A stretch of 64,000 nucleotides of DNA from BAIKAL-G1 sp943369525 (lineage in GTDB: Bacteria; Cyanobacteriota; Cyanobacteriia; PCC-6307; Cyanobiaceae), in NCBI GenBank assembly GCA_943369525.1, contig CALRNL020000012.1, positions 29,035 to 93,034 on the forward strand, in the 5' to 3' direction. A program made the translations under genes and the position numbers. The notes under the pieces are model-generated. The model ran no database searches, was not told the DNA's origin, and saw nothing but the letters and a program-made list of their open reading frames with translations. Shown piece after piece: positions 25,588 to 34,174 of this stretch (position 1 is its first letter; every line of letters starts with the position of its first letter).

Positions 25588-27111
25588 CTAGGTGGGTCGG
25601 TTGGCCAGGGCCAGCCCCAGGCTGGCCCAGACCAGCACCAGGCCAAAACAGAGGCCGGTCCAGGCGGGCAGGCCCCAGCCGCTGATCGCCAGGGGGGCCA
25701 CCACCGTGATCACCCCGCCGGCGAGGAGGGGTTGGAGCAGCAGCTGTTTGATCGAAAAGGCCTGCAGGGCCTCGCTGCGGTCGTCCGGATCGGCCATGCG
25801 GAGCAGCAGTAGGCCGCTGGCCGCCACGCCCGTGGCCTGGCCAAATTCGATCACCGCCCGTTCAAACCAGTCCTGGGGCAGGATCCGAGGCGCCAGCAGC
25901 AATACCACCGCCAGGTTCCAGAGCAGCCCGGCCAGGGAAAGCACCAGAAGGGGAAGCCAGTCCTGGCGCAGCAGGGCCAGATCCAGGCCCGCCGTGGCGG
26001 CCGTGATCAGCAGGTCGGCCGAGAGGGTGCCGGTCTGGCCCTGGATCGGCGCCGATACCCAGCCGTCTAGGTGCAGGCGCTCCAGTACCAGTCGCACCAG
26101 GATCGAGCCCAGCAGGGCCAGGGGAAAGACGGGCAAGGAGTCGATCACCAGGGCGAAGACGCCACCCGTGCGCCCAGCCAGGCCGCGGAGCAGGGCCAGC
26201 AGGCCGACGCCCACCAGCACGGCCACCCCGGCCAGGGCCAGATTCACGGCCCAGGCGGCCAGGGTTTGCCGGGGCCCTTGGGGAGAAATCTCCCCCCCCG
26301 GCGCTCCGGCCTGGGCGCTAGGGGCTGGGCCGGCTGCGGCTGGGCTCGGCTGGGCGACTGGGGCCGGCCAGGAACTGGTCCAGCCCCGGCTGCGGCCCAC
26401 CACCACCAGCACGCCGCCCACCAGGGTGGCGGTCAACAGCCCCACCGTGGACAGGGCCAGGCCCAGGGCTTCGCCGGCCGGAAAGCCCTGGCTGGCGTAG
26501 CTGGGCCCCATGGCGGCGGCGGAGCCATGGCCGCCCTCGAAGGCCACCTCGATCAGGCAGGCCATCAGGGGGCTCACCCCCAGCCAGGGTTGCAGCAGCA
26601 GCAATACCGCCAGGCCCGCCACCAGAAACTGGCCAAAGGCAAGGGTCAGCGCTAGCAGCACCTGGGCCGAGACCGGTCGCCACAGCCCCGCCAGCTTGGG
26701 CAACGGCTTGGCCAGCAGCAGGGTGGCGAACACCAGGGTCAAGAGCACCAGGGGCAGGTCGGCCCAGAGCCCCATCACCGCTGCCGGCAGCAGGGGCAGG
26801 GGTCCGGAGGGGGCCAGGGCCAGGCCGATCAGGCCGGCCACCAGGGCCTCGGGGATGCCGACCAGCTTGAGCTGGAGCCGTTGGCCGATCGCCCGCCCCA
26901 GGCCCAGCAACATGGCCAGAGCGGCCATGGCCAGCAGCAGCCAGGGCAGGGCCCGGGCCGGCTCCTGCAGCCAGCTCGGCAGGGAGACCAGGGCGGCCGA
27001 CCAAAGCAGCCCTAGCTGGGCTGCCAGGGGAGGGAGAATCCGATCCGGCCCTGGGGCCGCCAGTCCGCTCGCCCACCCATGCGCTAATTCCGTTGTTGCC
27101 AGGGGCCCCAT
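25588..27111 (-). CDS. GltS-like sodium/glutamate-type symporter
   Basis: About 507 residues with roughly ten or more hydrophobic segments. GIPEALVAGLIGLAL and the second-half counterpart, together with EGGHGSAAAMGPSYA, resemble the sodium:glutamate symporter (GltS) family, whose re-entrant loops carry Gly-rich GGHGTA motifs. A Pro/Ala/Gly-rich cytoplasmic loop splits the two halves. The ATG at 27111 overlaps the stop of the upstream peptidase gene (ATGA), so the two are co-translated. The real substrate is not known; acidic amino acids are the family default. Confidence 0.8.
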   Translation of the reverse strand: MGPLATTELAHGWASGLAAPGPDRILPPLAAQLGLLWSAALVSLPSWLQEPARALPWLLLAMAALAMLLGLGRAIGQRLQLKLVGIPEALVAGLIGLALAPSGPLPLLPAAVMGLWADLPLVLLTLVFATLLLAKPLPKLAGLWRPVSAQVLLALTLAFGQFLVAGLAVLLLLQPWLGVSPLMACLIEVAFEGGHGSAAAMGPSYASQGFPAGEALGLALSTVGLLTATLVGGVLVVVGRSRGWTSSWPAPVAQPSPAAAGPAPSAQAGAPGGEISPQGPRQTLAAWAVNLALAGVAVLVGVGLLALLRGLAGRTGGVFALVIDSLPVFPLALLGSILVRLVLERLHLDGWVSAPIQGQTGTLSADLLITAATAGLDLALLRQDWLPLLVLSLAGLLWNLAVVLLLAPRILPQDWFERAVIEFGQATGVAASGLLLLRMADPDDRSEALQAFSIKQLLLQPLLAGGVITVVAPLAISGWGLPAWTGLCFGLVLVWASLGLALANRPT

Positions 27112-29282
27112 CAGGGACACCCCAGGGCGAAGTGGTGGCGGAAAAAGGCTTCCGTGGCCTCCAGCACGGCCACCCGCACGGCGCCACTGCGAAACCCATG
27201 GCCCTCGCCTTCGAAGCGATGCACGTCCACGGGCACGCCCCTTTGGCGCAGGGCATTGGCCATGGCATCGGTCTGGGAGGGGGGCACGACCTGGTCCTCG
27301 AGGCCCTGGAAAAAGATCACGGGCGCCTGGATGCGGTTGGCGTGGTGCAGGGGGGATCGTTGGTGGTAGGTGGCCCGCTGCTCGGGCCAGGGGCCCACCA
27401 GGCTGTCGAGGTAGTGGGCCTCAAAGCGGTGGCCATCGGCCACCAGGCCCTCCAGGTCGCTGACGGCGTAGCGGCAGGCCCCGGCCCGGAACACATCGCT
27501 GAAACAGAGGGCTGACAACACGGTGAAGCCGCCGGCGCTGCCCCCTTCGATCGCGAGCCGCTGGGCCGACGCCTGGCCGGCGGCCACCACCGCCAGGGCG
27601 GCTGCGGCGCAATCGGCGCTGTCGACCAGGCCCCAATGGCGATCGAGCCGTTCCCGGTAGGCGCGGCCAAACCCAGTGGAGCCGCCGTAGTTGACATCCA
27701 GCACCCCCCAGCCGCGGCTGGTCCAGAACTGGATTGCCAGGTTGAGGCCGCAGCGGGCCATGGCCGTGGGGCCGCTATGGCCCTTGACCAGCAGGGGGCT
27801 GGCCGGCGTGGCGCCGCCGGCCGGGGGGTAGTACCAGGCGTGGGTGTGGGCGCCGCCGTAGCCGCTAAACCAGAGGGGTTCCGGCCGGCTGATCGCCTCG
27901 GCCGCCAGGGGACTGGCGGCGGCGGGGCTATGGCGCCAGGGGCCGCCGGCGAGGTCCAGCTCCAGCAGGCCGGCGGGGCTGGTGGGCCCGCTGGCGAGGC
28001 AGGCCAGGGAGCCGTTCTCGGCGCAAAGGCCGCCAAGGTCGTTGAAGGGCAGCTCGAACGGGATCCAGCGGCCTGGCGGGGCTGGGGCAGCCCGATCCGC
28101 CGGGGTCCCGGGAGCCGGTCCCGTTGGCCGGTAAGGGACGTTTTCGAAGTCGATCCGGCCCAGTTGCCAGCTCCCCTGCACGCAGGCGCAGGCCAGCAGC
28201 TGGCGGCCATCCCAGGCGGTGGTGGCGAGGCCCAAAACCCACTGGGGCGTGGCAAATTCCGCCTCCATCGGCAGCAGGGGCTGCCAGGCCAGGGTCGGCT
28301 TGGGCCAGGAGGGCGAAGGCGGGGCGAGGGTCTCTTCGCCATTGCCATCGCCTTCGCCATCGCCGCCGCCGTGGCCGCTGGCGAGGGCGATGGGCTCTAG
28401 GTCGGCCGCCGTGAGCGCCTCCGCCGCCGCCAGCCGCTCCAGGTTCCACCAGCCGCTGCGATCCCAGGCCACCACCAGATCGGCGGCAGGGGCCCCGGGG
28501 CCCGCAGGGTCACCCAACTCCGGATCGCCCAACCAAAGGGGCTGGAACACCGAGCTGGCCTGGCTACGGCCGTTGTCTGACCCGGCCACGGGTCGGCAGG
28601 CCGTGAGCCCTGTGCCCAGGTCTCCGCCGGCGCCATCCCTCCCTGGCGCCGTAAAGCAGCCCAGCCAGAGTTGGCTGCGCTCCCAGGGCAGGCAGGGCTG
28701 CTGCCATTCCACCCAGGCCAGGTGGCTGCCCCGGGGGCTCAGGGTTGGGTAGCCGCAGAAATCGGCGGCCTGGTGCAGGGTCACCGGTTCGCCCCCCCGC
28801 AGGGACACCGCCACCAGTTGGTCGCGCCCGTCCGCCTCCAGCACGCCGATCCAGCGCTGGCGCCGGCCATCGATCAGACCTCCGCCGAAGGCCCGGGGGG
28901 CCGGCCCGGTGAGTTGGATGGGTCCGTTGAATGGCGCCCCGGCCGGGCCCAGGTCCAGGCGCCACAGGCAGCGGTCCCGGTCATCGACAAACACGGCGAT
29001 GGCCTGTCCTTCGACGAGCCCCAGGGCGCAGGCCCCGCCCCCATAGCCATGGATGCGGCTGCGCAGGTTCCAACCGCCCGGGGTCAGCTCCTCGGCCGGG
29101 GGGCTCGCCCCCGCCCCGGCGGTGGCCACGCCAAAGGGGCGACGCATCAGGGTTGTGCGTCCCTGTTGATCGGGCCGCTGCTCCAGCCAGTGCAGTTGGC
29201 CGGCCAGGAGTTGGGGCTCCAGCAGGCTGGGGATGCGTCCCTCCACCGTGGACGCAGGCAGTCCTGCAGGGGTTGGCGTCAC
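27111..29282 (-). CDS. S9 (prolyl oligopeptidase) family serine peptidase
   Basis: 723 residues. The N-terminal about 430 residues form a beta-propeller-like region (for example PTLSPRGSHLAWVEW). The C-terminal alpha/beta hydrolase domain carries the catalytic Ser in EGGSAGGFT, Asp in GLEDQVVPPSQ and His in GEGHGFR. Such enzymes cleave short peptides, often as acylaminoacyl- or oligopeptidases. No signal peptide is seen, so cytosolic. GTG start. Coupling with the symporter gene suggests peptide or amino-acid turnover, which is inference. It is divergent from peptide deformylase with about 56 bases between. Confidence 0.93.
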   Translation of the reverse strand: MTPTPAGLPASTVEGRIPSLLEPQLLAGQLHWLEQRPDQQGRTTLMRRPFGVATAGAGASPPAEELTPGGWNLRSRIHGYGGGACALGLVEGQAIAVFVDDRDRCLWRLDLGPAGAPFNGPIQLTGPAPRAFGGGLIDGRRQRWIGVLEADGRDQLVAVSLRGGEPVTLHQAADFCGYPTLSPRGSHLAWVEWQQPCLPWERSQLWLGCFTAPGRDGAGGDLGTGLTACRPVAGSDNGRSQASSVFQPLWLGDPELGDPAGPGAPAADLVVAWDRSGWWNLERLAAAEALTAADLEPIALASGHGGGDGEGDGNGEETLAPPSPSWPKPTLAWQPLLPMEAEFATPQWVLGLATTAWDGRQLLACACVQGSWQLGRIDFENVPYRPTGPAPGTPADRAAPAPPGRWIPFELPFNDLGGLCAENGSLACLASGPTSPAGLLELDLAGGPWRHSPAAASPLAAEAISRPEPLWFSGYGGAHTHAWYYPPAGGATPASPLLVKGHSGPTAMARCGLNLAIQFWTSRGWGVLDVNYGGSTGFGRAYRERLDRHWGLVDSADCAAAALAVVAAGQASAQRLAIEGGSAGGFTVLSALCFSDVFRAGACRYAVSDLEGLVADGHRFEAHYLDSLVGPWPEQRATYHQRSPLHHANRIQAPVIFFQGLEDQVVPPSQTDAMANALRQRGVPVDVHRFEGEGHGFRSGAVRVAVLEATEAFFRHHFALGCP

Positions 29283-29338
29283 CGGTGGTCGTCTGCCGCG
29301 GCTCCTAGAATCGCCCCCAGTCGGAACGGGATTGTCCT

Positions 29339-29944
29339 TTGGCCAGCAGCTTCGCCAGGATGGCGCGTTCGGCGGAGCAGTCGAGCAAGGGGGTGCATGT
29401 CACCAAGGAGCCCCTGGACACTCCGCCCATGGCGATCCATACCCTGGGCGATGAGGTGCTGCGGACACCGGCTAAGCGCATCGGCAAGGTGGATGAATCG
29501 GTGCGGGAGCTGGCCCGCCAGATGTTGCTCAGCATGTATGCCGCCAAGGGCATCGGCCTGGCGGCTCCCCAGGTGGGCGTCCATCAGCAACTGCTGGTGA
29601 TCGACCTGGATCTGGAGAATCCGGCCACCCCGCCCATGGTGCTGATTAACCCCGAAATCACGGCGGAAGGGGGCTCGATCTGCACCTACGAAGAGGGCTG
29701 CCTCAGCATCCCCGGGGTCTATTTCGATGTGGTGCGCCCCAGCGTGGTGGAGGTGAGCTACCGCTGCGAGATGGGCCGCAGCCGCCGGCTGAAGGCCGAT
29801 GGGCTCCTGGCCCGCTGCATCCAGCATGAAATGGACCATCTCAATGGGGTCCTGTTCGTCGACCGGGTCAGCGATGGCACGGGGCTGGAGGAAGGCCTCA
29901 AGGAGAAGGGCTTCGACCGGGCCCACGTCCGCTCCCTGCTCTGA
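29339..29944 (+). CDS. def: peptide deformylase
   Basis: Metalloenzyme that removes the formyl group from the N-terminal Met of new proteins. All three motifs are intact: GIGLAAPQVG, EEGCLSIPG and QHEMDHLNG, giving the Cys and two His metal ligands plus the catalytic Glu. 201 residues. The TTG at 29339 gives an N-terminus (MASSFARMARSAEQ) like that of Prochlorococcus and Synechococcus Def as I remember it; the ATG at 29360 is the alternative. It is followed after 15 bases by a small membrane protein gene. Confidence 0.96.
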   Translation: MASSFARMARSAEQSSKGVHVTKEPLDTPPMAIHTLGDEVLRTPAKRIGKVDESVRELARQMLLSMYAAKGIGLAAPQVGVHQQLLVIDLDLENPATPPMVLINPEITAEGGSICTYEEGCLSIPGVYFDVVRPSVVEVSYRCEMGRSRRLKADGLLARCIQHEMDHLNGVLFVDRVSDGTGLEEGLKEKGFDRAHVRSLL

Positions 29945-29959
29945 ACACCTGCAATTCCC

Positions 29960-30157
29960 ATGCCGATGAAACCCCTGGCGGGCCTGTTTTTGGCCCTGGC
30001 TTGCCTGCTAGGCATTGCCGCCACAGGCTCCGTCTTTGAACTTGCCTACGGAGAGCCCGACCTGGGCGTCACCGCCACCCGCTGGATCCTGGGCGCCTCA
30101 ATCCCCGGCACCCTGGTGGCCCTGGTGGTGGCGATCCGCCTCAACCAACCGGCCTGA
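29960..30157 (+). CDS. small two-TM membrane protein
   Basis: 65 residues with two hydrophobic stretches (GLFLALACLLGIAATGSVFEL and WILGASIPGTLVALVVAI) joined by a short polar loop. It is in the same direction as def and 15 bases behind it, so probably co-transcribed. No named family recognised. Confidence 0.65.
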   Translation: MPMKPLAGLFLALACLLGIAATGSVFELAYGEPDLGVTATRWILGASIPGTLVALVVAIRLNQPA

Positions 30158-30215
30158 TCGGGCTTGCGGCCCGATCGAGCACTTCTACGATTTCCCCCTA
30201 GCCCGAATTCTGACC

Positions 30216-31241
30216 ATGACGCGCCTGGTCCGTCCCCTGGCTGTTTTGTTTTCGCTCGTCGGTGTGGCGGCGGTCGGCTGGGCTCCAGCGCCCCCAGCCC
30301 GCGCCCAGGCCTCGATGTTCAGCACCCAGGAGGTGGACCAGGGCAAGTTCATCATCGTGGCGGCACCGATTGGCGATGGCAGCCGCGCCCAGCTCAACAT
30401 CTATGAGCAACGCAATGCCCAGCGCCCCTGCTATGCGGTGTCCGGCAGCCGGCCGGCGGTGGTGGATCCCCTGCTGGCCAGCTTCGACTTCACCGGCATT
30501 TGCAACCGCTTCATCGATGGCAACGGCTATTCGCTGCGGATCGGCACGGCCGATCTGGGCACGGTGTATCGGCTCAGCGTTGTGAAGGACTCGGCGGAAA
30601 CCCTGTTGATGGCCCAACCCACCCGGCCCGACGCCGGCCCGGAGATGGTGGTGGCGCGCACGGGCGGCCAGGGCAATGGCTTTCTGCAGCTGGTGGCCGA
30701 GCCCGGCTGGCGGGTGATGCGCCGCAGTTTCGGCACCCGGGCCCTGGGCCATGTCTACGTGTATCGGGACAGCTGGCCAGATCGGGCCACCGTCACCGGC
30801 CCCTCGCCCGAGCCCGCTACGCCAGCCACCAAGCTTTTGGTGGACCCCCAGGCCCCCTTGGAGCAGAAGGGAGCCAGCCAACCCCAGGTCCCCTTGGGCG
30901 AGAAGCCAGCCGTGGCTGGAGCCAAGTCGGCCCCGGGGACGGCCCCCACTCCCCGCCCCGGGTCGGTGCCCAGCTCCGGCTCCATTCCCAGCCAGGGAAC
31001 CGTTCCAGCGCAAGGAGCCCGGCCCAGCCAAAACCAGGCCCCGGGCCAGGGGCCAGCTCCGAAACCAGGCCTGGGGGCTTCCGCTCCAGCCCTAGGTTCC
31101 GGGGGCTCCAAACCTGGTTCCCTGAATCCCAAGGCTGGGCCTGGGGCGTCCAAGCCAGGGGCAGGAGCGCCCCTGGCCCAAGCCCCCAACCTGCCCGCCC
31201 TGCCGGCCGCAGCCCCGGTTGCGGCAAAGGCCTTGCGTTGA
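30216..31241 (+). CDS. secreted DUF3747 protein with Pro/Gly/Ser-rich tail
   Basis: 341 residues from the ATG at 30216. An N-terminal signal peptide (RPLAVLFSLVGVAAVGW, ending with ARAQA) implies export. The DUF3747 domain follows: FSTQEVDQGKFIIVAAPIGD, CYAVSG, VVDPLLASFDFTGIC and RVMRRSFGTRALGHVYVY, with two conserved cysteines. From about residue 200 the protein becomes a Pro/Gly/Ser/Ala-rich low-complexity tail with loose PxxG repeats. The domain is typical of cyanobacteria; its function is unknown. It stands between the def pair and rpsU. Confidence 0.88.
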   Translation: MTRLVRPLAVLFSLVGVAAVGWAPAPPARAQASMFSTQEVDQGKFIIVAAPIGDGSRAQLNIYEQRNAQRPCYAVSGSRPAVVDPLLASFDFTGICNRFIDGNGYSLRIGTADLGTVYRLSVVKDSAETLLMAQPTRPDAGPEMVVARTGGQGNGFLQLVAEPGWRVMRRSFGTRALGHVYVYRDSWPDRATVTGPSPEPATPATKLLVDPQAPLEQKGASQPQVPLGEKPAVAGAKSAPGTAPTPRPGSVPSSGSIPSQGTVPAQGARPSQNQAPGQGPAPKPGLGASAPALGSGGSKPGSLNPKAGPGASKPGAGAPLAQAPNLPALPAAAPVAAKALR

Positions 31242-31350
31242 TGCAGGCTGCGCCGGGTCCAGCCTTGGCTGGATTCAGCCTTGACGTAATCCAGGCTTGG
31301 GCCAGGCTCGCCATGGGTCCAATCCAGTCCAGGAAAGCCGATAGGGGCAC

Positions 31351-31389
31351 TTGCTACGATCCATTCACTGCTGAGCACCAAAGCGCTTC
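31351..31389 (+). promoter_or_regulatory. rpsU promoter, extended -10
   Basis: TTGCTACGAT at 31351-31360 fits an extended -10 (TGC-TACGAT) about 30 bases before the rpsU ATG. The same nine bases TGCTACGAT occur at the ocp promoter. No good -35 is visible. Confidence 0.4.
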
Positions 31390-31560
31390 ATGACCCAGGT
31401 CACCGTCGGCGAAAACGAAGGCATCGAATCGGCCCTGCGCCGTTTCAAGCGGCAGGTCTCCAAGGCAGGCATTTTCGCTGACCTCAAGCGCCTGCGTCAC
31501 CACGAAACCCCCACCGAGAAGTACAAGCGCAAGGCCCAACAGCGCCGCCGCCGCCGCTGA
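31390..31560 (+). CDS. rpsU: 30S ribosomal protein S21
   Basis: 56 residues beginning MTQVTVGENEGIESALRRFK and ending in a run of arginines. This is the whole of S21, a small basic protein of the 30S platform near the anti-Shine-Dalgarno end of 16S rRNA. It stands alone, with its own extended -10 promoter upstream and a hairpin plus T8 terminator about 110 bases downstream. Confidence 0.95.
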   Translation: MTQVTVGENEGIESALRRFKRQVSKAGIFADLKRLRHHETPTEKYKRKAQQRRRRR

Positions 31561-31669
31561 TTGGAGCCCACCAAGATCCCGGCAGATTGGCTGGACCCAG
31601 GTGGTTTCTGCCTCCAATGTCGCCCGTTTCCCCTGGCTTGGACCTAGGTCAGGCGATGCATCCGGCCCC

Positions 31670-31695
31670 GCCCACCAGGTTGGGCCATTTTTTTT
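31670..31695 (+). terminator. intrinsic terminator downstream of rpsU
   Basis: A 5-bp GC-rich stem (GCCCA / TGGGC, 6-base loop) is followed two bases later by eight T residues. Between rpsU and this point a nested TTGGAG...CTCCAA and CCACC...GGTGG pairing (31561-31617) could fold the 3' UTR. Confidence 0.6.
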
Positions 31696-31771
31696 GGATC
31701 CGTGCTTCTACCTGTTGGCAGGTCGCTCTGGTCTTCCAAGACTGGGGCTAGTTCTCTGGGGAGCTGGATCC

Positions 31772-31918
31772 ATGATTCGCCTGATGGCCCGCTTTGGGCG
31801 CTGGTTTGGGAGTTCCCTGGCCCATGCCTTCGGTAATCCGAGGGAAGAGCAGCGGCACCTCCCCCCAGCGATTGGCGTCCAGCCCTACACCGGGGACAGG
31901 GCCCGCCATGGCCGCTAG
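31772..31918 (+). CDS. small conserved-looking protein with PPAIGVQPY motif
   Basis: 48 residues (ATG at 31772; another ATG at 31784). It has an amphipathic N-terminal part with aromatic and basic residues (MARFGRWFGSSLAHAFG) and an end with PPAIGVQPYTG. The PPxxGVQPY pattern is familiar from short cyanobacterial proteins of unknown function. A frame start further upstream at 31601 would run through the rpsU terminator and is rejected. Confidence 0.5.
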   Translation: MIRLMARFGRWFGSSLAHAFGNPREEQRHLPPAIGVQPYTGDRARHGR

Positions 31919-31953
31919 GGGCTGGTGCTAGGGGCCTCCTAGCCCGGGGCCCC

Positions 31954-33576
31954 TTAGCCAGGAGCCTGGTGGTTCTGATCGAAACTGCGGTAGGTGAGGG
32001 CCTCGGCGATCGCCTGGCTATCGACGTGGTGCTCCCCGGCCAGGTCGGCAATCGTGCGGGCCATGCGCAGGACCCGTTCGCCGGCCCGGGCACTCAGGGC
32101 CCGGTGCTGCAGGGCGGAGCGCCAGAGCTGCAGGGCTTCGGCTTCGAAGTGGCCGCATTCAGCCAGGTCCCGGGAACTGAGGCGGCTGTTGGCGTAGCCG
32201 CGGGGGTTGCGCTCGGCCATGCGCTGGCGGGCCTGCCAGACCCGTTCAGCCACCTGGGCCGTGGCGCCTGGTGAGGCAGGCGATCCAGGGGATCGGCAGG
32301 CTCGCCCTGATCCAGGCGATTGGGGGTGGTTCTGGCCGGACAGAGCGGTGCTGCTGGGCTGGCGGCCCGGCTGGCGATCGGGACCGAGCTCCTGGACGTG
32401 GGGCCGGCGCAGGATCACCTGCAGGTCGAGGCGATCGAGTAGGGGGCCGCTGAGTTTGCCCCAGTAGCGCAGGCGCCGGGCCTCGCCGCAGACGCAGGCC
32501 CGCTCCGGGTCCCCATACCAGCCACAGGGGCAGGGGTTGGTGGCCGCCACCAGGGTGACGGCGCAGGGAAAACGCAGCCGCGCCCGGGTGCGGCTGATCC
32601 ACACCTCCCCTTCTTCGAGGGGCTGGCGCAGCTGGTTGAGCACGTCGCTGCGAAATTCGGCCAGTTCATCGAGGAACAGCACGCCGTGGTGGGCCAGGGC
32701 CAGGTCGCCCGGCCGCGGGATCGGGCCGCCGCCGATCAGGGCCGGGCCGGAGCAGCCGTGGTGGGGCGCCCGGAAGGGCCGCTGGCTGGGGAGCTGGCCC
32801 TGGCCGCCGAACAGCCCCGCCACCGAATAGAGCTGGCCCAGTTCCAGGGCCTCCTGCCGCTGCAGGGGCGGCAGCAGGCCTGGCAGGCGCCTGGCCAGCA
32901 TCGTCTTGCCGCTGCCCGGGGGGCCGACGAGCAGCAGGTGGTGGCCTCCGGCCGCGGCAATCTCCAGGGCGCGGCGGCCATGGGGCTGGCCCCGCACATC
33001 GGCCAGGTCCAGCTCCCGGCTGGCCGGCGCCGGGGGGGCGGGGCTGGGCAGGCTGGCCCGGGTTGGATTGGCCAGGAGCTCCAGCACCTGGCTGAGGCTG
33101 GCTGCCGGCCAAACGGTCAGTCCCTCCACGAGGGCGGCCTCGGCCCCGTTGGCCTGGGGCACGATCAGGGCCCGGGCCCCCGCCTGCTGGGCTGCCAGGG
33201 CCAGGGCCAAGGCACCGCGCACGGGGCGCAAGCGGCCATCGAGGCCCAACTCCCCCGCAGCCCAGACCCCCGCCAGCCGGCCATGGTCGAGCTGGTCACT
33301 GGCAAGCAGCAGGGCCAGGGCGATCGGCAGATCAAAGGCCGGGCCCTCCTTGCGCACATCCGCCGGAGCCAGGTTGACCACCACCCGGGTGAGGGGCATG
33401 CGCAGGCCGCTATTGCGCAGGGCCGAGCGCACCCGTTCCCGCGATTCCTGCACCGCCGCATCCGCCAGGCCCACCATCAGCACCCCAGGCAAGCCGGGGG
33501 TGATGTCCACCTCCACAGCCACCTCCACCGCATCGAGGCCCACCAGGGCTGCGCCGCTGCAGCGTGCCAACATCAA
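31954..33576 (-). CDS. comM: YifB/ComM-family Mg-chelatase-like AAA+ ATPase
   Basis: 540 residues. The N-terminal Lon-protease-S5-like (ChlI) domain has VDITPGLPGVLMVGLADAAV. The central AAA+ domain has Walker A GPPGSGKTML, Walker B GVLFLDELAEF, and a Cys-rich ATNPCPCGWYGD...CVCG insert. A C-terminal Mg-chelatase domain follows, with NRALSARAGERVLRMARTIADL-like helices. ComM in Vibrio is a hexameric helicase that helps branch migration in natural transformation, so a role in DNA uptake or recombination is likely. A Ser/Pro/Gly-rich insert of about 45 residues precedes the last domain. It is divergent from the HIT gene. Confidence 0.92.
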   Translation of the reverse strand: MMLARCSGAALVGLDAVEVAVEVDITPGLPGVLMVGLADAAVQESRERVRSALRNSGLRMPLTRVVVNLAPADVRKEGPAFDLPIALALLLASDQLDHGRLAGVWAAGELGLDGRLRPVRGALALALAAQQAGARALIVPQANGAEAALVEGLTVWPAASLSQVLELLANPTRASLPSPAPPAPASRELDLADVRGQPHGRRALEIAAAGGHHLLLVGPPGSGKTMLARRLPGLLPPLQRQEALELGQLYSVAGLFGGQGQLPSQRPFRAPHHGCSGPALIGGGPIPRPGDLALAHHGVLFLDELAEFRSDVLNQLRQPLEEGEVWISRTRARLRFPCAVTLVAATNPCPCGWYGDPERACVCGEARRLRYWGKLSGPLLDRLDLQVILRRPHVQELGPDRQPGRQPSSTALSGQNHPQSPGSGRACRSPGSPASPGATAQVAERVWQARQRMAERNPRGYANSRLSSRDLAECGHFEAEALQLWRSALQHRALSARAGERVLRMARTIADLAGEHHVDSQAIAEALTYRSFDQNHQAPG

Positions 33577-33759
33577 GCCAGGGTCAGGGTTTCACTGGTA
33601 AGTGCCACCACCGTTCCCCCGGGGCAAGCTGCGAGCTGGGCCGCTTCGCCCCAGGGCCACCGGGGCGTGGGGCAGACCAGGGCCGGGGCGTTGCCCCAGT
33701 TGCCGCCGGCCCCCTTAAGCGCCCCCTGGCCCGCTCCCGTCCGTCCCATCTCCGCCGCC

Positions 33760-34107
33760 ATGGACCAGCCCGCAGACACGATTTTTGGCCGCATCCTGCA
33801 GGGCGAGATCCCCTCGGATCAGGTCCACAGCGACGACCTCTGCATCGCCTTCCGCGATGTCCAGCCCCAGGCCCCGGTACACCTCCTGGTGATTCCGCGC
33901 CAACCCCTGGTGAACCTGGCCGACGCCAGCGCCGCCGATGGCCCCCTCCTGGGCCACCTGTTGCTCGTGGCGGCCCAGGTGGCCCGCCAGGAGGGGCTCA
34001 CGGCCTGGCGCACGGTGATCAACAGCGGTGCCGAGGCCGGCCAGACCGTGTTCCATCTGCATGTGCACGTGATTGGTGGCCGGCCGTTGCAATGGCCGCC
34101 GGGGTGA
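33760..34107 (+). CDS. HIT-family (HINT-like) nucleotide hydrolase
   Basis: 115 residues. TIFGRILQGEIPSDQVHSDD opens the protein as in HINT proteins, and HLHVHVIGG is the histidine triad. HINT proteins hydrolyse AMP-lysine or other nucleoside phosphoramidates. Cytosolic. The ATG at 33760 gives the standard N-terminus. 67 bases separate it from the ABC exporter gene. Confidence 0.95.
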   Translation: MDQPADTIFGRILQGEIPSDQVHSDDLCIAFRDVQPQAPVHLLVIPRQPLVNLADASAADGPLLGHLLLVAAQVARQEGLTAWRTVINSGAEAGQTVFHLHVHVIGGRPLQWPPG

Positions 34108-34174
34108 GCAATCCCTGGGCCAGCCTCTGCTTGGGGCGCTTCAGCGGCCAGAATGACGCCACTTGAGCGTCGTC

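Noticed and set aside
31601..31771. Longer N-terminus of the small PPAIGVQPY protein
   Set aside because: The frame would include the rpsU terminator with its T8 tract, so a start at 31772 is more likely.
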